Shown here piece by piece: positions 1 through 9,066 of a DNA stretch of 24,958 nt. The stretch spans positions 1-24,958 of the forward strand of contig CAMODP010000005.1 of assembly GCA_946611445.1 (NCBI GenBank), in the 5' to 3' direction. Made by a program: the position numbers and the translations under genes. This stretch comes from an uncultured Eubacterium sp. (GTDB taxonomy: Bacteria > Bacillota > Clostridia > Lachnospirales > Lachnospiraceae). The notes beneath the pieces are model-generated. The model did not search any database. It was not told the origin of the DNA and was given only the letters and a program-made list of their open reading frames with translations. Within the stretch, counting starts at the first letter, position 1; every line of letters starts with the position of its first letter.

Positions 1-2
1 TG

Positions 3-1919
3 GGATCGGATTCCCATACCCGTTACGGCGCCCTGGGCACCATGGCCATGGGAGAAGGCGGACCGGAGCTTGTCAAACAGCTGCTGGAGAAGACGTATGA
101 CATCCCGATGCCGGAGGTGGTCGCCGTCTATATGACCGGGAAGCCGGTGCCGGGCGTCGGCCCGCAGGATGTGGCGCTGGCCATCATCGGCGCCGTTTTT
201 GAAAAGGGATATGTGAAAAACAAGGTGATGGAGTTTGTGGGCCCCGGTGTCGCGAACCTGTCAGCGGACTTCAGAATCGGCGTGGATGTCATGACGACAG
301 AGACGACCTGCCTGTCTTCCATCTGGCAGACGGACGGCAGGATCCGTGACTGGTATGAAGAGCACGGACGCGTGGAGGAATACGCGGAGCTTGCCCCGGG
401 GGCAGCGGCGTATTATGACGGGGTGATCTGCGTGGAGCTGGACAAGATCCGTCCGATGATAGCCATGCCGTTCCACCCCAGCAATGTCTACACGATTGAG
501 GAGTGCAATGCCAATCTGGCGGATATCCTGGATGACGTAGAGAAGAGGGCGCAGGTGTCACTGGGGGGAAAGATTGATTTCACCCTGAAAAACAAAATCC
601 ATAACGGCAGGCTTCTGGTAGACCAGGGCATTATCGCAGGGTGCGCCGGCGGCGGCTTTGAGAATATCTGCGATGCCGCGGACATTCTGCGCGGCCGGTA
701 TATAGGGTGCGATGACTTTACGCTCAGCGTGTATCCGGCCAGCACGCCGATTTATACCGAACTCTCCAGAAACGGCGTTCTGGCGGATCTGATGCAGACC
801 GGCGCGATCGTCAAGACGGCGTTCTGCGGACCGTGCTTCGGCGCGGGCGATACGCCGGCAAACGGTGACCTTTCCATACGGCATTCTACCAGGAACTTCC
901 CGAACCGGGAGGGGTCGAAGGTGCAGAACGGACAGATTGCGTCTGTGGCACTGATGGATGCCCGCTCTATTGCCGCTACGGCTGCCAATCAGGGCTATCT
1001 GACGCCGGCAACGGAGTTTGCGGGGGAATACCGGCGGCCTGTCTATCATTTTGACGGGCGCATATATGATCACCGCGTTTTTGACAGTCATGGCGAAGCC
1101 GATCCTTCCGTGGAAGTCCGGTTCGGTCCGAATATCAAGGACTGGCCTGCCATGTCTGCGCTGCCGGAGGACCTGATCCTGAAGGTAGTCTCAGAGATCC
1201 ATGATCCGGTGACGACGACAGATGAGCTGATCCCCTCCGGCGAGACATCCTCTTTCCGCTCCAATCCGCTGGGACTGGCGGAGTTCACCCTGTCCCGAAA
1301 GGACCCCCTGTACGTAGGAAGGGCAAAGGAGGTGCAGAAGGCACAGAAGGCGCTGGAAGCATCCGCCTGTCCGATTGAGGCACTGTCTGAGCTGAAGCCG
1401 GTCATGCAGGCAGTCTGCCGCGCGTTCCCGGCATCTGCCGCTGCCGCGCAGGCGGAAGAAGGAAGAGCCGGGGCGTGTGAGAAAACGCAGGAAAACGCAG
1501 ATAAACCCGGAACGTACGGCGTGCGGCGGATGGGCGTCGGCTCCACAATCTTTGCCGTAAAGCCCGGCGACGGCTCTGCCCGTGAGCAGGCTGCATCCTG
1601 TCAGAAGGTGCTGGGCGGATGGGCAAACATAGCTCATGAGTACGCCACAAAGCGGTACCGCTCCAATCTGATCAACTGGGGTATGCTGCCTCTGCTGGTG
1701 CCGGCAGGAGAACTGCCGTTCAGAAACGGGGATTACCTGTACCTGCCGGAGATCCGCAGAGAATTGGAGGAAAAGGCCGACCGCGTCCGGGCGTACCGCA
1801 TCCCGGCAGACGGCAATGGAGAACCGGTGCCCTTTGACATGACACTGGGCGCCCTGACGGATGACGAGAGACAGATCATCCTGGACGGATGCCTGATCAA
1901 TTATTACAGAAATCACTGA
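3..1919 (+). CDS. Aconitase-family hydratase (YbhJ-like), 5' end missing
   Basis: The reading frame is open from base 3 and reads [20 protein letters not shown] before the first in-window ATG at 42, so the true start lies upstream and about 638 residues are visible. The DSHT motif and the three cluster cysteines of the aconitase fold can be seen: one in [10 protein letters not shown] (codon 642-644, equivalent to the SCTNS cysteine of aconitase) and a C-x2-C pair in FCGPCFGAG (codons 825-827 and 834-836). This predicts a cytoplasmic [4Fe-4S] hydratase or isomerase acting on a hydroxy-acid. The sequence resembles the uncharacterised YbhJ group more than AcnA or LeuC, so the substrate is unknown. 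The stop lies 26 bp before the MBL-fold gene, so it is probably co-transcribed with it and the lar genes. A low-similarity, Ala/Glu-rich stretch at about bases 1380-1500 looks like an interdomain linker. Confidence 0.85.
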   Translation, partial: GSDSHTRYGALGTMAMGEGGPELVKQLLEKTYDIPMPEVVAVYMTGKPVPGVGPQDVALAIIGAVFEKGYVKNKVMEFVGPGVANLSADFRIGVDVMTTETTCLSSIWQTDGRIRDWYEEHGRVEEYAELAPGAAAYYDGVICVELDKIRPMIAMPFHPSNVYTIEECNANLADILDDVEKRAQVSLGGKIDFTLKNKIHNGRLLVDQGIIAGCAGGGFENICDAADILRGRYIGCDDFTLSVYPASTPIYTELSRNGVLADLMQTGAIVKTAFCGPCFGAGDTPANGDLSIRHSTRNFPNREGSKVQNGQIASVALMDARSIAATAANQGYLTPATEFAGEYRRPVYHFDGRIYDHRVFDSHGEADPSVEVRFGPNIKDWPAMSALPEDLILKVVSEIHDPVTTTDELIPSGETSSFRSNPLGLAEFTLSRKDPLYVGRAKEVQKAQKALEASACPIEALSELKPVMQAVCRAFPASAAAAQAEEGRAGACEKTQENADKPGTYGVRRMGVGSTIFAVKPGDGSAREQAASCQKVLGGWANIAHEYATKRYRSNLINWGMLPLLVPAGELPFRNGDYLYLPEIRRELEEKADRVRAYRIPADGNGEPVPFDMTLGALTDDERQIILDGCLINYYRNH

Positions 1920-1945
1920 ACAGAGCCGGACTTGAAGGAGGCAGA

Positions 1946-2569
1946 ATGAAAATGAGTATGCAGATCAGATATTTCGGACACTCTTGCTTCACGGTTTCCT
2001 GCCGGGGATATACGGTGGCGCTGGATCCCTATGATGACCATGTGCCGGGATACGGGCCGCTGCATCTGCAGGCCAATGAGGTCCTGTGCTCCCATGAACA
2101 CGGTGACCACGCCTTCCGGGAGGCGGTAGAAATCGTATCCGGGGGAGAGAATCCTTTTCGGATCACGGCATATGACATTCCACACGATGACTGCGGGGGC
2201 AAAAAACGCGGAATGAACAGGATCACTGTCCTGGAAGCGGAAGGACTGAAGGCCGTGCATTTCGGCGATATCGGCTGTGAGCTGCCGGATGATCTGGCCG
2301 CAGAGCTGTCCGGGGCGGACGCAGTTATGATTCCGGTCGGCGGATTCTTTACGATCGACGCAGCGCAGGCTGCCGCCCTGTACCGGCAGATCGGCGCGAA
2401 AGTCATGATTCCCATGCATTACCGGCTGGGAGAAAACGGCTTTGACGTGATCGGGACACTGGATGATTTTGAAAAGGCGGCCGGCGGTCTGACGCGCTCC
2501 GGGAGCAGTGTGCTGGAAGTGACAAAAGATATGCCGGCTGGGATTATCGCGCTGAAAAGCGAGGGATAA
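1946..2569 (+). CDS. MBL-fold metal-dependent hydrolase
   Basis: The 207-residue protein has the metallo-beta-lactamase fold signature of the small UPF0173/YtkL-like branch: an N-terminal IRYFGHSCF strand, the metal-binding HEHGDH motif (residues 50-55), HFGDIG, and a late PMHYR histidine. The ATG at 1946 was preferred over an earlier in-frame ATG at 1889 because it has GAAGGAGG six to seven bases upstream and avoids a 31-bp overlap with the hydratase. It probably binds two metal ions and hydrolyses a small ester, thioester or phosphodiester, but the substrate cannot be told from sequence. Its place between the hydratase and larE suggests the three are co-transcribed. Confidence 0.85.
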   Translation: MKMSMQIRYFGHSCFTVSCRGYTVALDPYDDHVPGYGPLHLQANEVLCSHEHGDHAFREAVEIVSGGENPFRITAYDIPHDDCGGKKRGMNRITVLEAEGLKAVHFGDIGCELPDDLAAELSGADAVMIPVGGFFTIDAAQAAALYRQIGAKVMIPMHYRLGENGFDVIGTLDDFEKAAGGLTRSGSSVLEVTKDMPAGIIALKSEG

Positions 2570-2609
2570 AACGAGGCGGTCTCTGCCGGGCGGCAGACGG
2601 AGGAGTTCT

Positions 2610-3419
2610 ATGGGGACAGAACTGCAGAAAGAAGAAAAACTGAAAGCGTATATACAGACACTCGGCAGTCTCGCTGTCGCCTTTTCCGGCGGCGTGGATT
2701 CTGCTTATCTGAGCGATGTGGCTCATGAGGTTCTGGGCGGCCGGATGGTTGCGGTGACAGCCAGGTCAGCCCTGTTTCCGGAGAGGGAATACAGGGAGTC
2801 TGAAGCGTTCTGCCGTGAAAAAGGGATACGGCAGCTGACCGTGCTGTCGGATGAACTGGAGACAGAGACGTTTCGCCGCAATCCGAAGAACCGCTGCTAT
2901 CTGTGCAAAAAAGATCTTTTCAGAAAAATACTCGCGCTGGCAGAAAAAGAGGGGATCGGATATGTCGCGGAAGGCTCGAACATGGATGACCTGGGAGATT
3001 ACCGGCCGGGCCTGCAGGCCGTGGCGGAGCTGGGCATCGTGAGTCCCCTGCGGGAGGCCGGCCTGACGAAGCAGGAGATCCGTGATCTCTCAGAAAAGCG
3101 GGCGCTTCCCACCTGGAACAAGCCTTCCTTTGCATGCCTGGCATCCCGGTTTGTGTACGGAGAGACGATTACGCGGGAGAGGCTGAACCGTGTGGGTGCG
3201 GCTGAACAGCTCCTGCTGGACCTGGGTTTCCGGCAGATGCGGGTGCGCGTCCACGGAGAAGTCAGTGAAACGGCCAGAATCGAGGTCCTGCCGGAGGATA
3301 TCGGGCGGTTCGCGGAGGAACAGCTGCGCCAGAAAGTATGGGCGGGCCTGAAGGCCCTGGGATTTGCCTATGTGACACTGGATCTGCAGGGCTACCGCAC
3401 CGGAAGTATGAACCTTTGA
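2610..3419 (+). CDS. larE: ATP-dependent sacrificial sulfur transferase LarE
   Basis: LarE makes the nickel-pincer nucleotide (NPN) cofactor by adenylating the pyridinium dicarboxylate intermediate and giving up a sulfur. The 269-residue protein has the PP-loop ATP pyrophosphatase motif SGGVDS (residues 26-31), an EGSNMDDLGDYRPG stretch, and KPSFACLASR with Cys176. Cys176 has the same number as the sacrificial cysteine of Lactiplantibacillus LarE, so this looks like the single-use version. A further RCYLCKKD pair (Cys96, Cys99) is present, so sulfur relay or a cluster cannot be ruled out. The start is set by GGAGGAG upstream of the ATG. The stop codon is directly followed by a copy of the GGATTG-type hairpin described separately, and larB follows 70 bp later. 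Confidence 0.93.
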   Translation: MGTELQKEEKLKAYIQTLGSLAVAFSGGVDSAYLSDVAHEVLGGRMVAVTARSALFPEREYRESEAFCREKGIRQLTVLSDELETETFRRNPKNRCYLCKKDLFRKILALAEKEGIGYVAEGSNMDDLGDYRPGLQAVAELGIVSPLREAGLTKQEIRDLSEKRALPTWNKPSFACLASRFVYGETITRERLNRVGAAEQLLLDLGFRQMRVRVHGEVSETARIEVLPEDIGRFAEEQLRQKVWAGLKALGFAYVTLDLQGYRTGSMNL

Positions 3420-3451
3420 GGATTGCGAGAGCACGAAGTGCGGAGCAATCC
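3420..3451 (+). repeat. Solo copy of the 3' hairpin (P3) of the dispersed structured element
   Basis: GGATTGC (3420-3426) pairs with GCAATCC (3445-3451), and the inner GCAC-gaa-GTGC pairs at 3431-3441. The same hairpin ends both large elements at 15.4 and 19.7 kb, where the closing pair is T-A instead of C-G. It begins on the last bases of the larE stop codon and ends 38 bp before larB. There is no U-run after it, so it is not an ordinary terminator. Confidence 0.75.
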
Positions 3452-3489
3452 GTGGAATCATAACCTACAAATAGCAAGGAGCAGAAAAA

Positions 3490-4263
3490 ATGAAGACAGA
3501 AGAAATTCTCCGGCAGGTGCAGTCCGGGGAACTGTCAGTGGAAGAGGCGGTGCGCGCCCTGGGGCGGGAGCCTTTTGAGGAGATGGGCTTTGCCAAGCTG
3601 GACATGCACAGGGAGACGCGGTCCGGATTTCCGGAGGTTGTGTACTGCAGCCGCAAGGCAGATGATTTCCTGGTCAGGATATACAGGGAACTGTATGAAA
3701 AAAACGGTGAGGTTTTCGGCACCAGGGCGGACGCCCATCAGTTCGAGGTCGTGCGGGACATTCTGCCCCAGGTGACATGGGACCCGGTCTCCCGCATTTT
3801 GAAGGCAGAGAGGCCGGACAAGAAAAGGTGCGGCTGCATTGCGGTCTGCACAGCCGGGACGGCTGACATATCTGTCGCGGAGGAAGCCGCACAGACGGCC
3901 GAGTTTTTCGGAGCGGCAGTGGACCGGATCTATGACGTAGGCGTGAGCGGCCTGCACCGGCTGCTGTCCCGGATGGAGCGGATACAGGCGGCGAACTGCG
4001 TGGTGGCGGTTGCGGGCATGGAGGGCGCGCTGGCCAGTGTGATAGGCGGACTGGTGCAGAATCCTGTGATCGCCGTGCCCACCTCTGTCGGATACGGCGC
4101 CAGCATGAACGGCCTGTCTGCCCTGCTGACGATGATTAATTCCTGCGCGAACGGGATTGCCGTCGTAAATATCGACAACGGGTTTGGCGCCGGATACATG
4201 GCAACACAGATTAACCGTCTGGCTGTAAGAGGCGCACAGAACACAGCGCAGCAGCAGGACTGA
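3490..4263 (+). CDS. larB: Nickel-pincer cofactor biosynthesis carboxylase/hydrolase LarB
   Basis: LarB carboxylates the pyridinium ring of nicotinic acid adenine dinucleotide and hydrolyses the phosphoanhydride, the first step to the NPN cofactor. The 257-residue protein has an N-terminal helical part (EEILRQVQSGELSVEEAVRAL) and a C-terminal AIR-carboxylase-like domain with TAGTADISVAEEAA, VVAVAGMEGALASVIGGL, PVIAVPTSVGYGA and NSCANGIAVVNIDNGFGAG. The last motif carries the conserved cysteine reported to form a covalent link with the substrate in LarB. AAGGAG lies eight bases before the ATG. It lies between larE and larC in one operon. Confidence 0.93.
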   Translation: MKTEEILRQVQSGELSVEEAVRALGREPFEEMGFAKLDMHRETRSGFPEVVYCSRKADDFLVRIYRELYEKNGEVFGTRADAHQFEVVRDILPQVTWDPVSRILKAERPDKKRCGCIAVCTAGTADISVAEEAAQTAEFFGAAVDRIYDVGVSGLHRLLSRMERIQAANCVVAVAGMEGALASVIGGLVQNPVIAVPTSVGYGASMNGLSALLTMINSCANGIAVVNIDNGFGAGYMATQINRLAVRGAQNTAQQQD

Positions 4264-4282
4264 CGGAGGGGAACTGGTTTGT

Positions 4283-5629
4283 ATGAAAAAAGAAATGCTG
4301 TATATTGACGCGTCCAGCGGGATCAGCGGCGATATGTTTGCAGCCGCCATGCTGGATCTGGGCGCGGATATGACGGTCCTGGAGCGCGCACTGGCCTCAC
4401 TGCCCCTGACAGGGTTCAGAATACAGGTCAGCCGTGTACAGAAGTCTGCCATTGACTGCTGTGATTTTGACGTGGTGCTCGATGAAGACATTGAAAACCA
4501 TGACCATGACATGGAATATCTGCATGGACATGAGCACAGCCACGGGCATGAGCACGATCATGAGCACAGCCACGGACATGAACACGGGCATGAGCACGAA
4601 CATGAACATGGTCACGGGCATGAGCACGATCATGAGCACAGCCACGGGCATGATCATGGACACAGCCATGTCCACAGGAACCTCGGAGATATCCGGCGGA
4701 TCCTGTCTGCGGCAGAACTGACGGACGGAGCGCGGTCGATGGCGGAACGCATCTTCCTGATACTGGCTGAGGCCGAGGCTGCCGTTCACGGAAAATCTCC
4801 GGAAGAAGTCCATTTTCATGAGGTAGGCGCCGTAGACTCTATAGTGGATATCACTGCCGCGGCCGTCTGCCTGGACAATCTGGGTATCCGCGAGGTGGTT
4901 ATACCCAGGATCTGTGAAGGAAGCGGGACCGTGCGCACACAGCACGGGATCCTGCCGGTACCGGTACCGGCTGTGTCGGCGATTTCCGCTTCTTACGGCC
5001 TTCCCCTGCATTTTACGGGACTGCACGGTGAATTTGTGACACCGACCGGGGCTGCCATCGCCGCGGCAGTCATGACGTCAGATACCCTTCCGGACAGATT
5101 CCGCATACGCGGGCTCGGCATCGGCGCAGGCAAGCGGGAGTATGAGCTGCCCGGCATGCTGCGGATTATGCGGATCGAGACGGAAGAGGAAGAGAAGCGG
5201 GACAGCATCTGGAAGCTGGAGACGAATCTGGATGACTGTACCGGCGAGATCCTGGGATATGTCATGGAGAGGCTTTTTGAAGCCGGTGCCCGGGACGTTC
5301 ACTACATGCCCGTATTCATGAAGAAGAACCGTCCTGCCTGGCAGCTGAATGTGATCTGTGATGAGGACAGGATACCGCGGCTTGAAAAAATAATATTTGA
5401 GGAGACAACCACCATCGGGATCCGGAGATGCCGGATGGAACGCACTGTCCTGGAACGGCGGGAAGGAGAAGCCCGGACAGTATTCGGCAAGGTCCGCACG
5501 AAGATCTGCCGCGTGGGAGACAGTGAAAAGGTATATGTAGAATATGACAGCGCCGCCGCTGTAGCGAAGGAGAAGGGCATCCCCCTCTCGGAGATTTTCC
5601 GCCTGGCGGCAGAAGAAGGGAATTCCTGA
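4283..5629 (+). CDS. larC: Nickel insertion enzyme LarC, single ORF with long His-rich insert
   Basis: LarC is the CTP-dependent cyclometallase that inserts nickel into the pincer cofactor. The 448-residue protein starts with LYIDASSGISGDMF and has VHFHEVGAVDSIVDI and HGEFVTPTGAA in the first half, then ETNLDDCTGEILGYVMERL and IFEETTTIGIRR in the second. In Lactiplantibacillus the two halves are joined by a programmed frameshift, but here they are one uninterrupted frame. Residues 73-131 form an unusually long His-rich insert (about 28 histidines in HxH runs with Glu, Asp, Gly and Ser), probably a nickel store or entry site. GGAGGGG lies upstream of the ATG, and the gene follows larB by 19 bp. 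A terminator at 5681-5718 ends the operon. Confidence 0.95.
   Translation: MKKEMLYIDASSGISGDMFAAAMLDLGADMTVLERALASLPLTGFRIQVSRVQKSAIDCCDFDVVLDEDIENHDHDMEYLHGHEHSHGHEHDHEHSHGHEHGHEHEHEHGHGHEHDHEHSHGHDHGHSHVHRNLGDIRRILSAAELTDGARSMAERIFLILAEAEAAVHGKSPEEVHFHEVGAVDSIVDITAAAVCLDNLGIREVVIPRICEGSGTVRTQHGILPVPVPAVSAISASYGLPLHFTGLHGEFVTPTGAAIAAAVMTSDTLPDRFRIRGLGIGAGKREYELPGMLRIMRIETEEEEKRDSIWKLETNLDDCTGEILGYVMERLFEAGARDVHYMPVFMKKNRPAWQLNVICDEDRIPRLEKIIFEETTTIGIRRCRMERTVLERREGEARTVFGKVRTKICRVGDSEKVYVEYDSAAAVAKEKGIPLSEIFRLAAEEGNS
4541..4647 (+). repeat. DNA-level direct repeat inside the larC His-rich segment
   Basis: A 35-bp sequence starting CACGGGCATGAGCACG occurs at 4541-4575 and again, identical, at 4613-4647 (72-bp spacing). 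It lies within a longer run of CATGAGCAC/CATGAACAC units. This suggests the His tract expanded by slippage or unequal crossing-over in steps that kept the frame. Confidence 0.85.
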
Positions 5630-5680
5630 AGGACTGAGAGCCTGATCCCGGCAGAAAGACAGGGAATCCCCGGTTGAAGA

Positions 5681-5718
5681 AATCCTGTGCCCGTTGTAGA
5701 ATGGGTACAGGATTTTTT
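5681..5718 (+). terminator. Intrinsic terminator of the lar operon
   Basis: A 12-bp stem (5681-5692 with 5703-5714, one G-U pair) with a 10-nt loop is followed by a T-run to 5718. It lies 51 bp after the larC stop and before the c-di-GMP gene. Confidence 0.9.
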
Positions 5719-5754
5719 GATGTTCAGCGCAGCTGAAAAAGCGGGAGTAGAGAG

Positions 5755-8700
5755 ATGCCTGATACGCAGAATACAGTTTATTCAACCAAAGGGAAAAGGC
5801 ATGTCCTGATTGCAGATGATGAGATCATCAATCGGGAGATGCTCGGCGCCATGCTGCAAAAGGAGTATGAGATCCTCTTTGCCGGCGACGGCGCCGAGAC
5901 AATGGAGCAGATCCGCAGGTACAGAGATTCGCTTTCCCTGGTCCTGCTGGACATTCTGATGCCTGTCATGTCCGGACTGGATGTGCTCAGGGCCATTCGG
6001 GAGGATGAATCGCTCTCCGGGATTCCGGTCATCGTGATGACGGCGGAGAAGGATACCGAGATCGAGAGCCTGAATCTCGGGGCGATTGACTTTATCCCGA
6101 AGCCGTATCCGCCCATCGGCGTCATACAGGCGCGGGTGCTGCGGACAATAGAACTATTTGAAGACCGTGAGACCATCAAGACGACAGAGCGGGACGAACT
6201 GACCGGACTGTACAACAGAGAGTACTTTTACCGTTATGCCAGTCAGTTTGACCAGCTGTACCGGGACACGGAGATGGATGCCATCATAGTCGATGTCAAT
6301 CATTTCCGCATGATCAATGAGCGCTACGGCAAGGCCTATGGCGACCGTCTCCTGAAGAAGATCGGACAGCAGCTGCGGGACCTGGTAAGCGAAAAAGGGG
6401 GAATCGTCTCCCGCAGAAGCGCGGATACCTTCATGGTTTACTGCCCGCACCGGGAGGATTATCATGCGTTTATGGAGTGCGCCTCTGTGCGGATGACAGA
6501 CGATGACAACGCTGAGAACCGTGCCCGGCTGCGCATGGGCGTGTACTCCTGCGTTGACAGGGCGATTGATATCGAGCGCCGCTTTGACCGGGCAAAAATG
6601 GCGGCGGATACCGTAAAGGGCAGCTATACCAGGAACATAGGCTATTATGACAACGACCTGCATAAAAAGCAGCTTTACGCAGAACGGCTGATTGAAGATT
6701 TTCCGGCAGCCGTGGCCGGCAGGCAGTTCCAGGTGTACTACCAGCCGAAGTTCGATGTCCGGCCTGACACACCGGTACTCTCAAGCGCTGAAGCTCTGGT
6801 GCGATGGATGCATCCTGAGCTCGGCATGATCAGTCCCGGACTGTTCGTCCCCCTTTTTGAAGAGAATGGACTGATTCAGCAGCTGGATATCTATGTGTGG
6901 CAGGAAGCCGCTGCCCAGATCCGCGACTGGAAGGACAGGCTCGGCTATTCGGTGCCGGTTTCCGTAAATGTTTCCCGGATTGACATGTACGATCCGAAGC
7001 TTCCTGAGATACTGAAGACGATCCTGGAGGAGCACGGAATTACCGGAAGAGACTTTCTGCTGGAGGTGACTGAATCCGCATATACGCAGGATTCCCGGCA
7101 GATTGTAGAGACGGTAGAAAAGCTGCGCAGCCAGGGCTTCCGGATCGAGATGGATGATTTCGGCACAGGGTACTCTTCTCTGAACATGATCTCCACACTG
7201 CCGATCGACGCACTGAAGCTGGATATGCACTTTATCCGTGATGCCTTCCGGGATGGCGGAAACACTCACATGCTCGAGGTCATCATCGGGATTTCAGAAT
7301 ATCTGTCCGTTCCCATAGTCGCCGAAGGCGTCGAGACGGAGGAACAGATGCATGCCCTGAAAACGCTGGGCTGCGACTATGTGCAGGGGTATTTTTTCTC
7401 AAAACCTGTGCCGGTCGCAGAGTTTGAAGCGTTCATACTGCAGAAAAAGGAGGCGGATAAGGCAGCGCGCAGCCAGATGCTGAGCGGGGAAACGGAGAGA
7501 AGGAAATCTGATGAGAACGAAGAACGGGCCCGTCAGGCAAAACTCAGTGTTCTCAGGCGGAGAACGGATGAGCGGGAAAAGACCAGTGACAGCCATGCTC
7601 CGGAGCATGTGCAGGAACATACAGGCATACAGCTCAAAACCGCGTCCGTGTTTTTTGTCATCCTGGCCTTTATAGCCGCCCTAGCCCTTATGGGAGCGGA
7701 CCTGATGGTCACAAGAGGATATCAGAGGATGCAGCTTGCCAGCGACCGCTATATTGCCGCGCAGCTTGCCGCGACAGATATGGAATCTGCGTCTGACTTC
7801 CTGACAGACAGGGTGCGCTGCTTCGTGGTTACCGGCGAACTGGAGTATCTGGAAGATTTCTTTGAGGAGGTCGAGATTACCCGGCGCAGAGACAAGGCAG
7901 TCGAAAATCTTGAAGAATTGCTCTCAGGCAGGGACAGCGCAGCCCTTGACAGCCTGAACGCCGCGCTGACGCTTTCCAATGAGCTGATTGAAACGGAAAA
8001 TTATGCCATGCGGCTGATGACGGAAGCCGGTCACTATGAGGGCCGGGAGATTCCTCCGGCCATAGCGGCGGTGACGCTCAGTGAAGAGGATATGGCGCTG
8101 TCGTCGGACGAGATGAAAGAAAAGGCGCAGACGCTTGTCTTCGACAACAACTATATGCATTTCAAGGACCGCATCCGGGAAAACGTAGGGCAGTGCACGC
8201 AGTCTCTGATCCGCGCTTCCAGCCAGGAACTTGAAAACGCGTCCGCGCAGCTGGCGCTGCTGGTGAACATACAGACAGCAATGACCATTTTCTTCCTGCT
8301 GATTGTGCTTGCGATCGTGGGCATTATTACCCAGATGATCCGGAAGCCGCTCACGAACATGGTGCGGAAGATGCAGGCGAAGGAAATCATTTCACCTACC
8401 GGTGTTGAGGAACTGCGGTTTGTCACCAGGATATACAATAAGATCCTTTCGGAAAATCAGAAGGCAAATGAGAGACTCAGCCACGAAGCGTCGCATGACG
8501 CCCTGACGGGGCTGTTCAACCGCGGGGCGTATGACCTGCTGATGGAGAGCGCTGACAAGGAGCACATGGCGCTGCTGCTGGTGGATGTGGATTATTTCAA
8601 ATCCGTCAACGACAATTACGGACATGCTGTGGGAGACAGGGTGCTCAAACGTGTGGCGGATATTCTGCGAAACAGCTTCCGGTCCGTGGATATCCTCTGC

Positions 8701-8991
8701 AGGATCGGCGGCGACGAATTCGCTGTGGTGATGACCCGTGTGAACAGCTCCATGAGCCAGCTTGTCCTGAACAAGATCAACCGGGCAAACGAGCTGCTGC
8801 AGCATCCCAAAGATGACCTGCCGCCTGTCTCATTGAGTGTCGGCGTGGCATTCTCTGACAGAAAGAATCCGCAGGGAGATATTTTCAAAGACGCAGATAC
8901 AGCCCTCTACCGGGTAAAGGACGGAGGCAGAAAGGGCTGTGCCATCTATGGGCCGGAGGATCTCCCGGACGGGAATCCGGCGGGGAGCTAG
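5755..8991 (+). CDS. REC-GGDEF(degenerate)-EAL-TM-sensor-TM-GGDEF c-di-GMP protein
   Basis: This 1078-residue protein should both break down and make cyclic di-GMP. Residues about 15-130 are a response receiver with D21/D22, phospho-acceptor D66 (LLDILMP), T96 and K116. Residues about 145-300 are a GGDEF domain whose signature is replaced by SADTF (222-226), so it is probably inactive or a GTP sensor. Residues about 310-560 are an EAL phosphodiesterase with E346-A-L, N405, E437, DDFGTGYS (467-474), K488, E524 and Q544 present, so it is probably active. A charged linker leads to TM1 (about 629-650), an extracytoplasmic helical region to about 840, TM2 (about 841-861), a short HAMP-like stretch, and a C-terminal GGDEF with an intact motif (985-989) and an I-site RSVD (976-979). 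Both catalytic ends would lie in the cytoplasm. It follows the lar terminator and appears to be its own unit. GGAGTAGAGAG precedes the ATG. Confidence 0.92.
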   Translation: MPDTQNTVYSTKGKRHVLIADDEIINREMLGAMLQKEYEILFAGDGAETMEQIRRYRDSLSLVLLDILMPVMSGLDVLRAIREDESLSGIPVIVMTAEKDTEIESLNLGAIDFIPKPYPPIGVIQARVLRTIELFEDRETIKTTERDELTGLYNREYFYRYASQFDQLYRDTEMDAIIVDVNHFRMINERYGKAYGDRLLKKIGQQLRDLVSEKGGIVSRRSADTFMVYCPHREDYHAFMECASVRMTDDDNAENRARLRMGVYSCVDRAIDIERRFDRAKMAADTVKGSYTRNIGYYDNDLHKKQLYAERLIEDFPAAVAGRQFQVYYQPKFDVRPDTPVLSSAEALVRWMHPELGMISPGLFVPLFEENGLIQQLDIYVWQEAAAQIRDWKDRLGYSVPVSVNVSRIDMYDPKLPEILKTILEEHGITGRDFLLEVTESAYTQDSRQIVETVEKLRSQGFRIEMDDFGTGYSSLNMISTLPIDALKLDMHFIRDAFRDGGNTHMLEVIIGISEYLSVPIVAEGVETEEQMHALKTLGCDYVQGYFFSKPVPVAEFEAFILQKKEADKAARSQMLSGETERRKSDENEERARQAKLSVLRRRTDEREKTSDSHAPEHVQEHTGIQLKTASVFFVILAFIAALALMGADLMVTRGYQRMQLASDRYIAAQLAATDMESASDFLTDRVRCFVVTGELEYLEDFFEEVEITRRRDKAVENLEELLSGRDSAALDSLNAALTLSNELIETENYAMRLMTEAGHYEGREIPPAIAAVTLSEEDMALSSDEMKEKAQTLVFDNNYMHFKDRIRENVGQCTQSLIRASSQELENASAQLALLVNIQTAMTIFFLLIVLAIVGIITQMIRKPLTNMVRKMQAKEIISPTGVEELRFVTRIYNKILSENQKANERLSHEASHDALTGLFNRGAYDLLMESADKEHMALLLVDVDYFKSVNDNYGHAVGDRVLKRVADILRNSFRSVDILCRIGGDEFAVVMTRVNSSMSQLVLNKINRANELLQHPKDDLPPVSLSVGVAFSDRKNPQGDIFKDADTALYRVKDGGRKGCAIYGPEDLPDGNPAGS

Positions 8992-9066
8992 CCGTAAACT
9001 TCAGACGGTCCGGGAAAGAACCCGGATCTGTTCCGGAACGGAAGCACATAGTCTATAAGGAGTACC

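Noticed and set aside
3..1919. Assignment of the first gene to aconitase (acnA) or isopropylmalate isomerase (leuC)
   Set aside because: Cluster cysteines fit the superfamily, but the surrounding motifs resemble the YbhJ-type hydratases, and no leu or TCA neighbours are present.
4499..4675. Short tandem repeats that might be taken for a CRISPR array
   Set aside because: They encode the in-frame His-rich insert of LarC. There are no spacers of constant size and no cas genes.
8991..9066. GC hairpin GGTCCGGG/CCCGGATC as a terminator after the c-di-GMP gene
   Set aside because: No T-run follows, so intrinsic termination is not supported.
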